From: Copromyces sp. CBS 386.78
Taxonomy: Eukaryota > Ascomycota > Sordariomycetes > Sordariales > Sordariaceae
Assembly (NCBI GenBank): GCA_030685235.1
Contig: MU839095.1
Location: 1-64,000, forward strand
Length of the DNA stretch: 64,000 nucleotides
Reading direction: 5' to 3'
The notes beneath the pieces were generated by a model. The model saw only the letters and a program-made list of their open reading frames with translations. It was not told where the DNA came from and did not search any database. Numbering within the stretch: the first letter of the stretch is position 1; each line of letters begins with the position of its first letter. A program made the position numbers and the translations under genes. Shown piece after piece: positions 60,543-64,000 of the stretch.

Positions 60543-61203
60543 GATGGATTCCTACCTCAGCGGAGACCAAGGAAGAGCTCGACGAGGAGCCGTCAGGGGG
60601 AATGAAATCAAGTGATGGACTCGGCGGGCCAATCTGAGATGGCCGACTTGGAGGATGTTTCAAGGGTCGATGCAGGCTGTGTTGTATTCAGCTAGGCACT
60701 TTCACATCTCGGCAAAGGGAACCGGGATCGTGGATGGCTTAGACTGAAGCTGAAGGCTCAAGGCGTGGGTTCAGGTTTGGGATGATTGGGACGTTGGGAC
60801 ACTGGGACACTGGGACACTGGGACGCTGGTCGTTCAATAGTTGGCTGATCGAATCGGAATTTTGGGTCTACCATCAACCTTAATCGTTCCATCTTTTTCG
60901 CTTGAGTGATGTTGCGTTGGACTCACATATTGCTGACAATGTGCTTCTTCAAGTTTTTGTGGGTATCTGATAATACATCTGAGAGTAGTGTCCATACCAT
61001 CACGGTCGTTGGGCCAGGACACAGTCAGTGACTCACACGTAAAACGTAGGTCCCAGGTATAGTGGACAACTTTTGGGCTGGAAAATCATTTCCCGCTTAA
61101 TAGGGAAAGAGTAACCATATGACACGAAGCACAAGGTAGATCAAGCAACGAGAAGACGGCGGCAGTGGATGGGTATTACTAGTGATAATATGATATTCGG
61201 AGC
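60543..61203. other. intergenic region with 8-bp tandem repeat
   Basis: This is the 3' flank of two convergent genes. GGGACACT is repeated five times with small changes at 60788-60827. No gene seen. Confidence 0.7.
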
Positions 61204-63047
61204 TCATGACTGCCGACTCCTGTTCATAAGGCCAGTGAAGAATGCTTGCAGGTTCTCGGTGTCCATCTGGGGAGTCTCCTCCACAGTCTCGCCTTCGGGG
61301 CTAAGGGGTTCGGGCGATGTACCAAATGCTTGGCGTTCCTATAAGTTGAAAAATCATGTCAGCGTATAGACCTCAAGTAGGGCAAACAAGGAACAGGATG
61401 AGAACTTACCTTGAGTCGCTGGAGCATGTCATCGGCATCCACCTGGATGCCTCCCATGTTGAACTGCACCGGGCCAATGTGCTCCAAGACCTTGGCCTCG
61501 GCTTGCTGTTTGAGCTGGTCGTCCTCGGCCGTCAATGAGTCCGACGTCGTTTTCCTTACGCTCTTTATCCTAGCCAGATGGCCAGTTGGCTCCTCGTTCT
61601 TTTGCTTGTATACATCCAGCAACTTCAGCTGCTTTTCCAGGAACTGTTGTGTCTCTGTCGTCTGCACTTCCAGCTTGGTCGAGTGACTGCTCGAACCGGC
61701 AATATGGAGCGCATCCATGGTAGGATCTTGTACAGAAGCTTCGTACAATGCAACGGAAGATCCCTCGGGCTCTTTTGGCTCTTCGTACTCATCCTCGTCG
61801 GGTTCTTGTTCGTCGTCGCCAGTTTCGTTGTCATCTGCCTTGACTAGTTGTTGATCGTCGCCATCGGCGACGCGTTCAGGTTGTCGTGGCCACGGTATGC
61901 TTAGATCCGCAGTCCACCCGGAGCTGACTGACTCGACATCAAATCCTTCCCTGAGCACACGGATTTTACCCCAGGAGTCCCAGTTCGGGGGCACGAGAAT
62001 CTTATCTCTGTCGATAACGTTGTGTTTAAGTGGTTGCTTCTTAAGAAGAGAGTGAATACCCAGGCTGGAGTGAACCAAGGTTGGTAGTTGCGAGGGCAAC
62101 GACGGAGTGGTGTAAATCAGCGATGCGCCGTCTGCCAGGCAGTATCCGTTAGTTCCTTATCCTCGACTGAAGAGGTACCAGTTGGACATGACTTACGCCT
62201 TAGAAGGATCGTCCGGAGGAACTGTAGCACCACGTCAAATTCCTCTTCTTTCCAGCCTTGAGTCTTTTCCAAATGCTCCATCTTCTCGGCCTGGATCAAC
62301 ACATTAGCTTCCCCATTCTGTCCACACAGCTTCCGTTGAGCAACCCACATTCTGGCATACGACGCAAAGAGGCATGCCCAAGGCGTCCTCCCACTCTCCA
62401 GGACCAACCGGAAGGGAGACGTCAGCATCCGCAGACGTAGTCGGGACAGCGCTGGTACCATCCAGGTTAAGCCCGCCACCTCGGCCCCTCTCCCTCCAAA
62501 CGGTCATGACCTCTTCCATAGTTGCCGAGCACTCGCGGTTGAGTTTCTGAAAGACCGTTCGCAACAACAGAATCCACTCTCTCAGTTGGCGCATCCACTT
62601 CCAGGGCTGTGACCAATCCAGCAGGATAACTATCAGCGTGTTCGGTATCGACTGCGGCGTGATAAGAGGCTGTATAAGAGAGGCAAAGGCGGGTGAGGGG
62701 TCAGTAAGGGTGTAAAGAGAGATGCGCGCTAGGGTGTCTTCCTGGTCGGCATCTAGGACGTCGTAGTAGGTGTATCCGAGGGCGAAGCTGTTTGCGATGG
62801 GTGGCTTGCGTGATCCCTGGCGGTCGGTGTTGCGCCGGAGCTCGTTTCTAGAGAGGGACTCGAAAAACTCGCGCTGCGAATCAACACTGCCACCGAGCAG
62901 CAGGATATTCTTTTCGGGGAGCCGTTTGGCGCTGGCCACGGAGTCCAGCATGGAGCTCCAGAGCTCCTTCTTCTCCTTTTCGCCATTTCTAGAGTCGGAA
63001 CTCGACGCGGCCGTGTAGCTCGAGTATCTGTTCGTGTTGGCCGCCAT
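61204..63047 (-). CDS. dynein light intermediate chain (four exons, 549 aa)
   Basis: Exons 63047-62349, 62290-62197, 62131-61410 and 61338-61204. Introns are 58, 63-65 and 71 nt with GT/AG ends, and phases join to an uninterrupted frame. The product is a cytoplasmic dynein subunit that links the heavy chain to cargo adaptors. The Ras-like domain begins with NILLLGGSVDSQREF (residues 47-61), a degenerate P-loop lacking the GK[ST], as is common in fungal LICs. LIVILLDWSQPWKWMRQLREW (138-158) is a family signature, then LGMPLCVVCQN, GWKEEEFDVVLQFLRTILL and HGASLIYTTPS. An acidic linker (EPDEDEYEEPKEPEG) follows. The C-terminus MDTENLQAFFTGLMNR resembles the short effector-binding helix of LICs (FF-x2-L[LM]). 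The start ATG sits at the head of a low-complexity Ser/Thr stretch. Confidence 0.94.
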
Positions 63048-64000
63048 GGTTGCGGCTCGGTCTCTGCTGTCCTATATGAACCTCAACAGCTCTTCCAATT
63101 CTGTCCGTGTCCACCAAGATTCGGGCAATTCGACGGCGAGGGGCGTTGTTGATGTTGATGTTAGAGCTGCGCTGGGACTATCGCATATGCACCCGAGGGG
63201 TAGAGTCGGGGCGGTTATAGCAGTGACGGGCTCAAAGTTCTTGTCGTGAGAAGTCTGGCCTTGTCATGGCGCGCTGAACCTGCGATCGTGGGGTGGTGGT
63301 TCGATAGGGTCTTTGTCGTGAAAGGCAAACAGAGAGCAGAAAGAAGAGGTCGAATAGGTAGAGTCGGGATCGCCTTGATGAGCTGGACCTTCCCAAGTGT
63401 TTCTACTGGCGGGCCGTCAATTGCCCGAAACGCGAGTTGCTTCCGGGTGCTCCAGCGCTCAGTTCGCGTGCTGAAGTGCAACCCACCTCAACAAACGACA
63501 CAAAGGCTCGTTGTTGCGCCGGTGGACCATTGAGCTGGGAAACGGGAGCCACGCAGGCGCGCAGGGAGGACCGTTGCCAGTCCCTTCCTATTTGTGGAGT
63601 CCCTTTCGCATGTGTCGATCAGGGCGGGGGTCTCTGACTGGTGGTTTCAAGGCTTTGTCCTTGAACCCTAACCCTTATCCTTCCCATCTTACGATCAGGC
63701 TGGGTGGGTCAGCAGGACCAACAAAAGCGCGGATGTGACAGCCCTTTCAAGGTTGGCGCGGCCGAAGTTTCGATAAAATGGTGGAAGGTTCGGGACAGTC
63801 ACCCGGTGATAACAGATACACTCCAAATTTATGTGCATTTCGGTTAGTGGTCTATGGGATTGTGACTCGCTCGCCACTCTGGGCAACAACCCGTCATGGT
63901 CCAGGCAGGCGGCAAGGTCAAGCAGTCCATCATCCCCGCCCCGGGGGTCCTGAAATCCATTACATATCCACCTTGAAGTCCACTGCTGCTGCACCACAAC
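63048..64000. other. upstream region of the dynein light intermediate chain gene
   Basis: Promoter side of the dynein gene, up to the window edge. Short overlapping open frames on both strands without splice signals. No gene called, though an exon of a gene lying further right cannot be excluded. Confidence 0.5.

Overview
The window looks like a filamentous ascomycete chromosome, most probably a Sordariomycete. It falls into two compartments with a sharp join near 45.2 kb. The left 45 kb is extremely A+T rich and full of stop codons. Its repeat copies differ almost only by C/T and G/A transitions, which is the footprint of repeat-induced point mutation (RIP). The right 19 kb has normal base composition and genes with short GTAAGT-type introns.

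Left compartment: a nest of transposons whose exact edges can be read from paired LTRs and target-site duplications (TSDs). The outermost frame is one Gypsy retrotransposon, called D here (1838-44715, 230-bp LTRs, TSD GGTAA, coding on the minus strand), now stretched to 42.9 kb by insertions. Inside D are Gypsy A (2978-11404, plus strand, TSD GCCCT), Gypsy B (11938-19106, minus strand, TSD ATAAA), a hAT-like MITE (21182-21630, TSD AATTTTAT) and a segment E of about 19.5 kb. E carries a RIP-mutated Helitron RepHel gene on the minus strand and a divergent gene of unknown function (38166-39584) with an un-RIPped promoter. The Helitron gene is split by Gypsy C (27635-35473, plus strand, TSD ATTAT). 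C is itself interrupted by a 715-bp TIR element, G, that carries a 19-bp minisatellite. The order D, then E, then C, then G gives a relative insertion history four levels deep. Left of D are the 3' end of another Gypsy (F) and a second copy of one end of E.

Right compartment, in order: a secreted Ser/Thr-rich mucin-like protein (minus strand, four exons, 692 aa); a SPATA20/DUF255 thioredoxin-like protein with an AGE-type helical domain (plus strand, three exons, 831 aa); a small gene with a (SSQNGT)n array and a possibly broken 5' end; a pseudogene with one frameshift and one stop; a 149-aa two-exon gene; and the dynein light intermediate chain gene (minus strand, four exons, 549 aa). Intergenic DNA holds a hAT-like MITE with an 8-bp TSD, a TA-flanked element with 50-bp perfect inverted repeats, and short tandem duplications.

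The right-hand genes do not form an obvious pathway. One is cytoskeletal transport (dynein), one a probable redox or sugar-epimerase-like housekeeping protein, one a cell-surface protein, and the rest are unknown. I found no CRISPR array, rRNA or convincing tRNA. Exon joins, TSDs and LTR edges were read by eye; no database search was run.
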